Origin: an uncultured Treponema sp.
GTDB taxonomy: Bacteria > Spirochaetota > Spirochaetia > Treponematales > Treponemataceae
DNA length: 64,000 nucleotides
Assembly: GCA_946615905.1 (NCBI GenBank)
Contig: CAMOIE010000011.1
Coordinates: 1 to 64,000, forward strand
Direction of reading: 5' to 3'
The notes beneath the pieces are model-generated. The model saw only the letters and a list, made by a program, of their open reading frames with translations, did not search any database and was not told where the DNA came from. This document shows, one piece after another, positions 36,186-45,900 of the stretch (the first letter of the stretch is position 1; each line of letters starts with the position of its first letter). The position numbers and the translations under genes were made by a program.

Positions 36186-36262
36186 GGGAATATCGGCAAA
36201 AATATTAAATTTTGCCGATATTCCCATGCTTATAATATAATACAGAGATATGATAAAATCAA
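36186..36262 (-). promoter_or_regulatory. operator palindrome and promoter of the second AbiE operon
   Basis: Perfect inverted repeat GGGAATATCGGCAAAA (36186-36201) and complement (36210-36225) around an 8-base A/T loop, lying between promoter and abiEi RBS. On the minus strand -35 TTGATT (36262-36257), 17 bases, -10 TATATT (36239-36234). The arms share the GGCAA core with the first abiE palindrome but differ outside it. The rest of the gap to 36372 shows no gene. Confidence 0.7.
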
Positions 36263-36372
36263 TAGGTCTCATTGAATTATGGTTATGTTTACAAATTATT
36301 AAGTAGCCTTAAAAATCTTCCTTCCCTGCTACAAAACAACATAAATGTAGCATAAATGGAAGTGGGCTTTAT

Positions 36373-36531
36373 CTATATCTGCAAAATATCAAGCAAATGC
36401 AGGACATAATATCTGACCGAGTTAATCAAATGCCGGATTTCCCTTACTCCTTCCGGAATATGCGGGGCAATCAGTGCAATCAAGAGCAGAATGATGACGA
36501 TGCGCCAAAAGTGTCTGGTCGAATACAGCAT
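36373..36531 (-). CDS. small single-span membrane protein
   Basis: A 52-aa protein from the ATG at 36531, which overlaps the upstream stop as TAATG and has GGAGGAAG just before it. One hydrophobic helix (FWRIVIILLLIALIAPHIP) is followed by an amphipathic C-terminus. Not recognised. Coupling to the preceding gene suggests a joint function. Entry exclusion or a regulatory membrane peptide are possible, without direct support. Confidence 0.5.
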   Translation of the reverse strand: MLYSTRHFWRIVIILLLIALIAPHIPEGVREIRHLINSVRYYVLHLLDILQI

Positions 36532-36977
36532 TAAAACTTCCTCCCGAAGCGGCGGCAAAGAATCATCAGGTTGGTCTTGACGGTGCCGCTTCTTTTTCCG
36601 TCAAAACTGTCCAAAAGGCACGAGACTTCTTGCCAGAACAAAATCGGAAAGTCGTAGGCTTCTTTTCCCGCAAGGCTTTCGATGTTGAATACTGCCGTCC
36701 GAAGCAAGTCTATCCGCCGCCCGTAAACGGCACTTATGAGGGCGACTTTCTCGCGGACATTTGGAAGGTAGACGCTCTTTATAAATTCTGCCTCATCGGA
36801 AGGGCAGACTATGTAAGCCCGCCTGTGCGGGCGGTAATTGTAGTCCAGAACAACAACGCCCCTGTCGGAGACGAAAAGCGAGCCTCTTTCCTCATCGTAT
36901 GCGGAGTCAATGAAATTTCCGTGGGCGTACAAGTTGAAAGCCTCCTTGTTCTTGTGCGGAACTCTGACGGTAATCAT
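36531..36977 (-). CDS. hypothetical protein, 148 aa
   Basis: Soluble protein beginning MITVRVPHKNKEAFNLYAHG, with a beta-rich N-terminal half (GSLFVSDRGVVVLDYNYRPH) and a helical C-terminal half ending basic. Not recognised. No clear RBS. Its upstream region (36978-37030) is shared with the divergent ArdC-like gene and contains a TCTAG box read in the opposite sense. The next gene is coupled by a TAATG overlap. Confidence 0.5.
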   Translation of the reverse strand: MITVRVPHKNKEAFNLYAHGNFIDSAYDEERGSLFVSDRGVVVLDYNYRPHRRAYIVCPSDEAEFIKSVYLPNVREKVALISAVYGRRIDLLRTAVFNIESLAGKEAYDFPILFWQEVSCLLDSFDGKRSGTVKTNLMILCRRFGRKF

Positions 36978-37008
36978 AAAGAGAGGATAAATATTTGGTC
37001 TTGCATTG

Positions 37009-37060
37009 TCTAGGAAAATCTACATTTTTATAGACACGAGCAAAAGGCAAAAACTATAAT
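37009..37060 (+). promoter_or_regulatory. promoter of the polyvalent-protein cluster with TCTAG box
   Basis: TCTAGGAAA begins at 37009. After TCTAG come 17 bases, then -35 TAGACA (37031-37036), an 18-base spacer and -10 TATAAT (37055-37060). The leader carries a short GC hairpin (CGGGC-GTT-GCCCG, 37076-37088). It is the likely promoter for the 27-kb rightward run of genes. Confidence 0.6.
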
Positions 37061-37159
37061 CCAACTAAAATACACCGGGCGTTGCCCGTCAAAAGGAAAA
37101 GGTTGGAAACCCGCCATTCTTCACCGATCCTAAATGATTTTTATAGGTAGGTCTGAAAA

Positions 37160-38164
37160 ATGGAAAATCAGAACACGAACGAAATTCCTGTTGAACAGGA
37201 AAATGCCGCCACTGATGCGGTTCAGGGTGCTGCCAGCACGAACAAGGACTGGCAGGCATACAACGTCGCGAAAAAGGACAGAAACCTCTTTGCGAGGGCG
37301 ATTGAGAACGGAACGCTCCTTCCGGGCGAGGACGGCAAGGTTGACACGTCCAACGCAAGGAGCCTCGTGCGCGGCACGAAGTACCAGGGGATGACGAACA
37401 TCATCCTCAAAAGTTTCACCAAAGAGAACAATTTCCCCACAAACGAATTCGTTACCGCAAACCAGCTTGACCATGTGAACATGACGAAGCAGCTTCCCTT
37501 CGAGGATTCGGTGAAAATCAAGAAGGGCGAAAAAGGAATCACAATCCACATCAGCGAAAAGAAAAAGGACGACAACGAGCGCGACATTATCGACCAGGAG
37601 ACTGGAAAGCCGGTCTACGAGACGAAATACATCACGCTCTTCAACATAGCCCAGATTGAGAACGTGCAGCCTGTCATGGACTTCGCGAAGGAGGAGGTCG
37701 ACCGCCGCCTTGAATGGGCGAAGTCACAGAAAAATTACCGCGAGCCGAACCCGGACAAAATCCGCGAGACCGTACAGGCATCTTCGGGAGAGCCTACCGT
37801 CTACCTTTCCGAGTATTTCAACGCGGTCGAGAAGGGCAAGGACTTTTCGGCAACGCCTGAAATCGCGGAGGAATTCAAGGCAAAGGCAAACGAAGTCCTT
37901 TTCGGTCAGGCGAAGACCCAGGAAGAACGCGACAAGGCCAATCCGTTCAATTTCGCAAAACTCAGTATTGCGGTGAACAAACTTCACAAAGAACAGCGGA
38001 AGGAAATATCGCAGAAAATACGGAACGAAAAGGCCAGAGAAAAATACAACCAGCGGCTCGCTGACTATGCGGAAAAACACGCTCTTCAGCCGCAAGCCCG
38101 GCAACAGCCGCAAGTGCAAGCGACACAGCAAGAAGTTCCTGATGATTACGAAATGTGCTTTTAA
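37160..38164 (+). CDS. ArdC N-terminal-like ssDNA-binding/antirestriction protein
   Basis: A 334-aa protein. Residues ~28-170 follow the pattern of the ArdC N-terminal domain: RGTKYQGMTNIILKSF, FVTANQLD, VKIKKGEKGITIHIS and YITLFNIAQIENV, corresponding to Y-G-N...T..QA...VRKGEKG....YTVFN..Q. That domain binds single-stranded DNA and, in ArdC, protects incoming plasmid DNA. The C-terminal metalloprotease part of full ArdC (HExxH) is absent; instead there is a charged helical region and a Gln-rich tail ending PDDYEMCF. First gene of the cluster, so it would be made early. Confidence 0.65.
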   Translation: MENQNTNEIPVEQENAATDAVQGAASTNKDWQAYNVAKKDRNLFARAIENGTLLPGEDGKVDTSNARSLVRGTKYQGMTNIILKSFTKENNFPTNEFVTANQLDHVNMTKQLPFEDSVKIKKGEKGITIHISEKKKDDNERDIIDQETGKPVYETKYITLFNIAQIENVQPVMDFAKEEVDRRLEWAKSQKNYREPNPDKIRETVQASSGEPTVYLSEYFNAVEKGKDFSATPEIAEEFKAKANEVLFGQAKTQEERDKANPFNFAKLSIAVNKLHKEQRKEISQKIRNEKAREKYNQRLADYAEKHALQPQARQQPQVQATQQEVPDDYEMCF

Positions 38165-38174
38165 AAGTACCGTC

Positions 38175-38190
38175 GCCGTAACCTTACGGC
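38175..38190. repeat. 16-bp palindrome, copy 3 (reverse orientation)
   Basis: Lies in the 50-base gap between the ArdC-like gene and the next gene, 12 bases before its RBS (AGGAG). The middle CC shows the orientation is opposite to copies 1 and 2. Confidence 0.7.
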
Positions 38191-38214
38191 GGCAAAATCA
38201 TCAGGAGATTTTTG

Positions 38215-39324
38215 ATGCGACACGAAGAAATCAAGACTTATGCGATAAATGTCGGCACTGACGGCATTGACATGAACTACAAGGAAATAAATTCTCTCAT
38301 CAAGGAAAACCTCTTCCACGGAACGCTCCCATTTTTAAGCGAAAGGATTTTTCCGCCTGATATGAACGTGATTACTGGAAAGGGAACCCCCGACATCAAT
38401 TTGGAGAAGATTCTACTGAAAGCGGCGAGCATCGGCTCTCACTCGACCATGTGGATATACGGAGCAGATGCCGAGTATCTGGGGCTTGAGCTGAAATCCT
38501 CCAGCCCGACCGAGTACCGGGAAGCGGTAAAGAAGAACACGAACTTCAACTGCCGCCCCGTCGTCATTCAGAAAGTCAGGGAGCGGTTCTCAGACCGGAA
38601 CATGAGGGGCAATACCAATGTCCTCAGCGAGGGGCTTTGCCGTGATGCACAGTGTGCCTATCTCCTCGACCAGTTCACTGAAAAATCCATTGAGAAGGTT
38701 TTCAACCTGAGCCGATTGGAGAAAAAACTTGGTGGCGGACTGAACGCAAAATCATTTCTCGCAAGAAAAATAATTGAAAACAGAATCGAATACAACACGG
38801 GAAAAAAAGCTTCCGAGCACACGAAGGCTGCAAAGGCAAACCTCGTCGCCAATATGAAGAAAAATTCGTCCGTCTTTCAGGAGATAGTCAACAAGCGCAA
38901 TGCTGACTTCAAAAATTACCTTCCAGAGCAGAAAGCCGTCTACGACTTCTGCTACAAGCATTTCCTTGAACAGGAAACAGGCGAACGGCTCTATTCGTTC
39001 ACGGAAAGCGACAGGGCGGGAATCGCACAGTCTTTCGAGACGCTTCTTGAAAAAATTGAGGAGAACCCGAAAATCAGCGGAATCATCGCGCGGACAATCT
39101 TCGACGCATACTCATTCAGCCAGCGGCTCATCCACAGGAATTTCTCGCTGGAGCCAATCTTCACGAAAGAAGACGAACTCAACAGGAAGCACAACACCGC
39201 ACGGAAGCTGCCCGATGCACTCACGCGCCAAGAAAACATCCTTTCAATCATCGACGAGAACGCAAGGGAAAAATACCGCTCTCGGTCATTCTCAATGCAT
39301 GTCGGCGAGGAAATCGGAATGTAG
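38215..39324 (+). CDS. hypothetical protein of the polyvalent cluster, 369 aa
   Basis: I use ATG 38215 (AGGAG, 7-base spacer); TTG one codon upstream is also open. The protein is mixed alpha/beta at the N-terminus (INLEKILLKAASIGSHSTMW, IYGADAEYLGL) and mostly helical from residue ~130. No known catalytic motif was recognised and no HExxH is present. It ends HVGEEIGM, a tail shared with two other proteins of this cluster. Probably co-transcribed with its neighbours (18 bases to the next gene). Confidence 0.6.
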   Translation: MRHEEIKTYAINVGTDGIDMNYKEINSLIKENLFHGTLPFLSERIFPPDMNVITGKGTPDINLEKILLKAASIGSHSTMWIYGADAEYLGLELKSSSPTEYREAVKKNTNFNCRPVVIQKVRERFSDRNMRGNTNVLSEGLCRDAQCAYLLDQFTEKSIEKVFNLSRLEKKLGGGLNAKSFLARKIIENRIEYNTGKKASEHTKAAKANLVANMKKNSSVFQEIVNKRNADFKNYLPEQKAVYDFCYKHFLEQETGERLYSFTESDRAGIAQSFETLLEKIEENPKISGIIARTIFDAYSFSQRLIHRNFSLEPIFTKEDELNRKHNTARKLPDALTRQENILSIIDENAREKYRSRSFSMHVGEEIGM

Positions 39325-39342
39325 GGGCGGGGAGAGAAGAAC

Positions 39343-39942
39343 ATGGAAAAACAGAAGGCTTTTATCGCCACGGAAAACTACATCAAAAATGTCTCACTGC
39401 CGTTCGGGGTAGGTGTCGTCACGAGCTTCGATGAGGAAGATGCCATGCGGTGTACGACAAGACGGAAGAATCTTGCGACTCAGAATGAATGGCTGGACAT
39501 CAAAATCCCAGCACGGAGTTCATTTTTGAGGCTTGATGTTCCGCTTTATGAACACGGCAAAGAAACGCTTGCACAATTCTTTTCCCCAAAGTCTCTTTCA
39601 CTTCTTTTTTATGCCGAAGGGCAGAAATATTTTACGAAAACGACTGACGTGATAAGCGGACTGGTTGATTTTCCGGAAGAAAAGAAAGAAGCACCACATG
39701 AGGAAGTCGGCAGATTCTATGCAGAAAAGCGAAACGAGCTTGAACGACTTCCGAGCGTCCATGCACTCGTTCAGTTTATCACGGAAAAGACACGCAACCG
39801 CGATCTGGCGGTAACTTCGAGCTTTTTGCAGATGGTCGGAATCAACGGAATCATCTTCAGCGAGGACGAGACGGAGCGGGCATTGATTTTTGATGCAAGG
39901 AATCAGATTGAAGTTCTGCACTTCAATTCTGAAAGACTTTAA
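39343..39942 (+). CDS. hypothetical protein of the polyvalent cluster, 199 aa
   Basis: GGGGAG precedes the ATG. The C-terminal part (GINGIIFSEDETERALIFDA then RNQIEVL) resembles the 'F-D-ss-Q-I-K' strand pattern of small domains often fused to polyvalent proteins, but I cannot name a family. It lies 18 bases after the previous gene and 20 before the 4421-residue giant. Confidence 0.55.
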   Translation: MEKQKAFIATENYIKNVSLPFGVGVVTSFDEEDAMRCTTRRKNLATQNEWLDIKIPARSSFLRLDVPLYEHGKETLAQFFSPKSLSLLFYAEGQKYFTKTTDVISGLVDFPEEKKEAPHEEVGRFYAEKRNELERLPSVHALVQFITEKTRNRDLAVTSSFLQMVGINGIIFSEDETERALIFDARNQIEVLHFNSERL

Positions 39943-39962
39943 TTTTCAAACGAGGGGACATT

Positions 39963-42900
39963 ATGACATACAAGAAATTTATTGAAAGATATTGTAACGG
40001 AACATGGGAAGTTCAGGACGATGGTGGCGTGACCAGCCGAGAATTTGACCAGTTTGCCCGCGACTTCAAATCGGTGCTGAAAGAAATCTGCAGCCAGGAT
40101 TGGGAAGTCGCCGATTACAGCAAGGGGCATTATTTTGTCTCCAGTTTTTTGCGGAACGCCTCCCATCCCGAAAATTATCTTTATGTTCATGTCAGCGACA
40201 TTCGCTACAATCCGAACTGGTACGAGAGCATTCTTTACCGCACGGCAGAAAACGAAAAAGATTACCGTGGTGGGGGTAATCGGTATGCGTCACTTGGAGA
40301 ATTGTCCGCCGCACTGGAAAGGGAAAACCGAGCCATTGAAAGGGAAGTTCAGAAGGAATTTGAAAAAACACCTGATGACAACAACATTTCACAAACCCAG
40401 ATTCAGGAAGCCGAGGAAGAACGGAAACGGATAACAGAGCCTGTTTTGAGCGGCACGAAAGGCGGGCTTTATTCGGCATTCAAGACTTTTGAGGAGAAAG
40501 GCGTTTTTGAGATTAAAGGTCAGAAAGTGGACTTGGATGACGGGCAGCTTACCGAAAGCGGATGGAAACAGCTTGAGGCGGCAATGGAAATCTACCGCAA
40601 CAAGAAATTCGAGACGTTCCGCTATGTTCTGATTGACAGAAAATCCGGAGAAATTCTCGACCAGCTCGCTATCTCTGCCCACATGCCGAATTTCTGCCTT
40701 GCCTCGCTTCCAAATAACGAAACCTTGAAGCAGGTCATCACACAGGCGGAAAAACTCGACTGTCTTGTTGCAGTCTGCCACAACCATCCCAGTGGGAACA
40801 CGAAGGAGTCGCTATTAGACCAAAAACTCACGCTAAAACTAGAAGAAGCAATGAAAAATCAGTTTGAGAGTCGCTTTGCGGGTCATATAATCCTTGACCA
40901 CGGAAATTTCAACCTCTATATTCCTGACCTGGGCTGGAAATTGGTAAAGACTCTGACAGAAAGCGAAAAAGACCCTCTTGAACTTGAAGAAAAGCCTGAA
41001 TGGGCAGAGCAAGATGCGGCCAATGCAGCTTCACTGCTTGCGGGCGCAAGAAAGATTGATGGCGATGCAAACTGGAACGATGACTACATCCCGGTCGCAT
41101 TCACGAACATAGACAATAAAATCACCGCGATTCAGTATTACGGAAAAGATTTTTTCAAGGAAAGCCCGAATAATGTGCGGAACGGGTTTATGGAAACGGC
41201 GATGGACTCAGGCACGGTTTCCGCTTTCCCGATTGTGACAGATTCCCTCTTAAAAAAACTTCCAGAATACGAACGGACGGAACTTGAAGCCGCATTAAAA
41301 AATCATGTTGAGAACAACGCCTTTACAGACGCAGTTTTCGGCTCGCTGACAATCACTGAAAAATTCAACATCAACCCTGGGGAAAAATACAACAACGCTT
41401 TCGGCGATATGCTGGAAGAAAATGTTTCCGTCCAGTCCACATGGAACCGGGAGATTGACGAGAGTCTTTTTAAAACGAAAGAGCCTATGGTCGCTGCGGA
41501 GCGGACAGCCGAGCCGGAAGCGGAATCATACGGAAAAAACGACGGCGCAAGAGCAGCAAGCGAAAAACTCGACAGAATCATCCATGAGACTTTCCTCACG
41601 CTGACTGAAAGCGAAAGAAACGAGGGGCTTACCGAGGAAGCAAAGAGAGCGCGTTATGAAAATTGGCAGAAGCCTATTGTTGACGAGATAAAGGCGGCAA
41701 TCACTGACGGAAATCCTGATGTCATCAAAGAAATTGAAGATTTCAGCGAAGACAGGGGCGACCACAAGAGCGAAAATTCCTGGCAGACCGATGAGGAAGC
41801 CTTCAGAAATGACGTGACGGGAAAACTGCTTCCCGAACTTTACGGGAAAGTCCAGGAGAAAATAAAGGCTGAATTCGATGAGAAGAAAATCCCCTATGTG
41901 CAGCTTGTTTTCAGCGAAAGCCGTGATTTCGGCCCAGACGGAAAAGTTTATTCGCTCAAGGAATTCAACGAAATCCTCACCGAGAGCGATTCTGTCTTCC
42001 ACAACCGCCGCACTTACGCCGCCGAAAAATACGGTTCTGCGGACAGATACTGGGAACTGGAAAATGAAGAAAAAATCCCCGACGAGGACAAGGGAATCAG
42101 GTTCGGCTATGACAAGACGGAGTTCAAGATTTTCAACATCCCGAACCTTGCCAATCCAGGCGACACCATCACCTACGAGCCTGGGCGGTACGACATCGGC
42201 GACGGGCACGGCTCTGTCTTTGACTATATCCGCGCCACCTGTTCGCACGACTCAATAATCGAGGGCATGAATTCTCTGGAAGAAGAAATGCTCTTTCCCC
42301 ATGTCGCCGACACTCAGAAACTTTTCGTCGAGCGGGCAGTCACTTCCGTTGCAAAAAACCTGAAAGAAAACGCAAGTAAGGCACGGGAAGAAGTCATATT
42401 GGCGAATGAACTTTATAAAAAAGCACACGACCGTATTCTGATAGACAGGTCGGAACTGGATGCGGCGGAGAGGGCATTGAAGGAAAGTTCCGCTTCAGTC
42501 AGAAAAACTTATGATGATGCCGTGACCAGCCTCTGCTGGCGGGTTTTGAATGAATATCCCTTTGCGCCCAGTTCAGGGAAGAATTCGGAGTTCATGCGTT
42601 ACATCGCGAATGCCGCCAAGAAAATGGTTGAGGAGGAACTTTACCGCCCGACAAGGGAATCACAAAAGGCGATGAACAAGGGCGAAAACTTTGAAATCGA
42701 CTGGGTCGTTCAGCATAAAATCTGGGGCGCGATGCCCAGTGCCGTGAACCTTGACGACTACACAAGCAAGATTCTGTGGAATGTCGCGGAAGAACGCGGA
42801 ATTTCGGTGAGCGAGACTAGGGAAGAAGAAATTTCCGAAGAAACAGCCTTGACCGAAAAAATGGTCGCCAAATATGCCGAAAAAGCAGAAAAATACAAAG

Positions 42901-45900
42901 ACGCACTCAAAGTAGCATACAAAAGCGGCGAAGTTTCCGATTCGGAGCGTGAAAAACTTGATGCGCTCAAAAATGAACTCGGTCTTTCAGAAGCGGAAAG
43001 AGATGCCTTTGAAAAACCGTATATCCTCGCGAAAAAACCACAGGAAAAAGGAAAACCGCTTCACTTCAACGACATCTGCGACTTTCACAATATGCACCTT
43101 TGCGATGCTGCGGACGGAGGCTTGCGCTGGGAAACCATCGACCATTCCGACATCGAGTATCTGGAAGTGGGAGACACCTACATCGAAAAATGCGTGGGCG
43201 GCGGTTACGGAATTTCCAACGCCTTCATATCAATCGGGGGATCTATCGAAGACCTTTATGCCGAATATGGCGAGAATCATTTTCCAGAAGAAGCGGTCAA
43301 AGATGGAAAAGTCATCCTTTTTGACAGAAGCGAAGGTGGCGTTTCAAGCACGATTGAAAATTACATACGGACTCGCTTCAACATCCTGTCGGCGATGGAA
43401 ATCGAGGAGGAATACACCGAGTCGCTGGGGATTCACGGCGAAGTTCTGAAAGATTACATAAAACAGGCGAACGAGAAGGAATTTTATGATGTTGAGATTT
43501 CGGACGAGGATGCGGAGAACCTTGCGACCTTGTGCCGTGATTTTGACGACATCGACCTCTACATGTTCAAGCTGCCTTTCCCGATGAACCAGGACATTCA
43601 GCTTGTCGAATGGGATGAAAAAGACCGCCCGATTATTCAGGAAATCGACACGGAAAACGGCTTCGTGCATCTTCTCCACGAACTGCACGAGCATTTCAGC
43701 GGGGACGTATACTATGATAGCGAAGTTGCCACGGTTGACCGACTGATTGCGGCTTTTAATAGAGGTGTGAACGAGGAACGCTATCTTGCCTCAATCCCGA
43801 CTTTTGAGGACGACCGCGAAAAGATGGAGGACTTCTTCAGAATCAGCAAGGATGATTTTCTCCTGTCTTACAGCTACCTCACCGAGCGGGAATATGATGC
43901 CACCGCACAGAAGGTGAGCGAACGTTTCTTGCAGAAAGAAGGGGAGAAAAAGGAAATCAATCTTGCAGGACTTTTCAACGGAATGATCTCCGAGTCGGAA
44001 ATTGCAGCAGGTTCTGAAACAGTTCTGCTTTCAAGCGGAAACACGATTGAGCGAAGCCAGCCGAACGGCGACAGCGACGTCCGCTATTACGACATGAGGA
44101 ACAACAACGCCGAAAAATATATCGCGTTTGACAGAATCGAGGTTACAAAAATCGCGGAAATAAACGGAATCTCGTATTTCAAGACAGACCACGAAGACCC
44201 AGAGTTTTGCGGCGAGGTATTTTCCCTGAATGAAAGCGAGGTGAATCTTGCTTTTATGGCTTCTGATATGGAACTTTCCGCAAATGAAGCAAAGAAAGAA
44301 GCGTTCATTTCCTATGACACCGCGAAATCAGTCATTTTCGACGAGGAAATAATTTACGACAAAGAGGACGGAACGATCAACTTCTACGCCTGGGCTACGG
44401 ACAAGCTCGTTGAGCAGTTCGTGCCTTCTGAAAAGAGGCTGGGGCTTTCGGACTCGGACAACGAATTCAATTTTCATTTCACCTACAAGGACGAAAAGAA
44501 CATCACGCTGGATTTTTCCTATTACAAGGGCGATGAGCAGATTTTTGAGACGTTCAAGATTTCGCCTGAATCGGAAGGATTCGACCAGCTCAAAGAAATC
44601 ATGGATGCATATACGGTGGAGCGTGACGGAAAGCACATCGGGGATTACAAGGCGCTTGATGACCTTGAGCCGCTTGAATATGCGAAATTGTCACAGATTG
44701 TCAACGCTGCCGCAGTTCCGCTTTTTTCCGATGAAATGTCACGGAAAATCATCGGTCATTACGAGCGGCACGGCATTCCGCTTTACAAGAATGATGAAAA
44801 TGAGGTTTTCGTCTACCACAAGAATTACGATGACCCGCATCGGGAATATGAGGAGTCACCCGTAGAGAAATTCAGGTTGGCTGATGTCCTTAAAAACTAC
44901 ATTGACGAAGTAGGTGCGGTTTCGGAGAAAAATGGCAAGGAATCGGACGGTATGTTGAATCAGATTAAGAAAGTCTGCGATTCGCTTACCGTCAAAGAAA
45001 ACATCGTGGGAAATCCAGAAAAAGGAATCGACTTTGCGGAGAATTTTTTCTGCGAGCACTTCACGGAACAGGAAAAGCGGCTTGCCCGTGAGCAGCCCGC
45101 CGAGGGAAAATCTGGCGACTTGATGTCATACCCGCAAACGCTCGCCTACATGAAGCTGACCGAACGCATGAGGGGCGAAATCACCCTCAAAAACGGGGAT
45201 GCGATAGCCGACGTTTTGGAGAAAATCGCAGGAAAAATTGTTTCCGACCCGAACTACACGCTTGATGTTGCCTTCAAGGAATACACCGCAGTCGTTCCGA
45301 TGAACACGGAAGAAATCCTTGACGAATATGGGCTTGACGACATCGGCGACTATTCGTTTGGTATTGCGGATAACTTGCGCCGTTGGATTGAAAATTATGG
45401 TGACAACGACAAAGAGCAGACTTTTTATGTGGAGAAGGCGATTCTTGAATTCGACCGTGCCGCAAATGACGGCTCGCTCATTCCCTTTTCCGGCATAAAC
45501 AGGTATGGGGAAAACGACACCGATTATAAGGCACTCCCGCCAGATGAAAAAGCGAAAGTAATCCGTGCGGCAGAAAGTGCGATTTTGGAATTAGCAGAAA
45601 AAGAAACCGACTCTGATTTTTCCAACAGAAATCTTGAAAACGCGCTTTCATATCTTTATTCGTTTAAGAGCGACGGCGACAAGGGCATTGACCGGAACAT
45701 AGCCTATGCCGAACTTAACCGGTATTTTCAGTTCGCGTCACAGGACGAGTCGGGAATCAGAAGTGCAAAATACGGAGATATGCCGACAGACGGCGAATAT
45801 CTCAAAATCAAGAACATCACGAACATTTTGAACAGGATTTTGTCGGATGATGGCACGACAATCACCCCTGACGGCCGTTTTTGCATGAACTGGTCACTTG

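Noticed and set aside
37076-37088. Riboswitch in the leader of the ArdC-like gene.
   Set aside because: Only a 5-bp GC hairpin is visible; no larger conserved fold or known riboswitch motif.
37160-38164. Full ArdC antirestriction protease.
   Set aside because: No HExxH or other zincin motif in the C-terminal half; only the N-terminal domain is supported.
846-38190. The three 16-bp palindromes as a CRISPR array.
   Set aside because: They are kilobases apart, without regular spacers or cas genes.
41526-42248. Minus-strand open frame of 240 codons opposite the 4421-aa giant (similar ones at 48528-49292 and elsewhere).
   Set aside because: Composition is Phe/Leu/Val/Arg-rich as expected opposite acidic Glu/Lys/Asp-rich helices; no RBS, no domain. 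Treated as a shadow.
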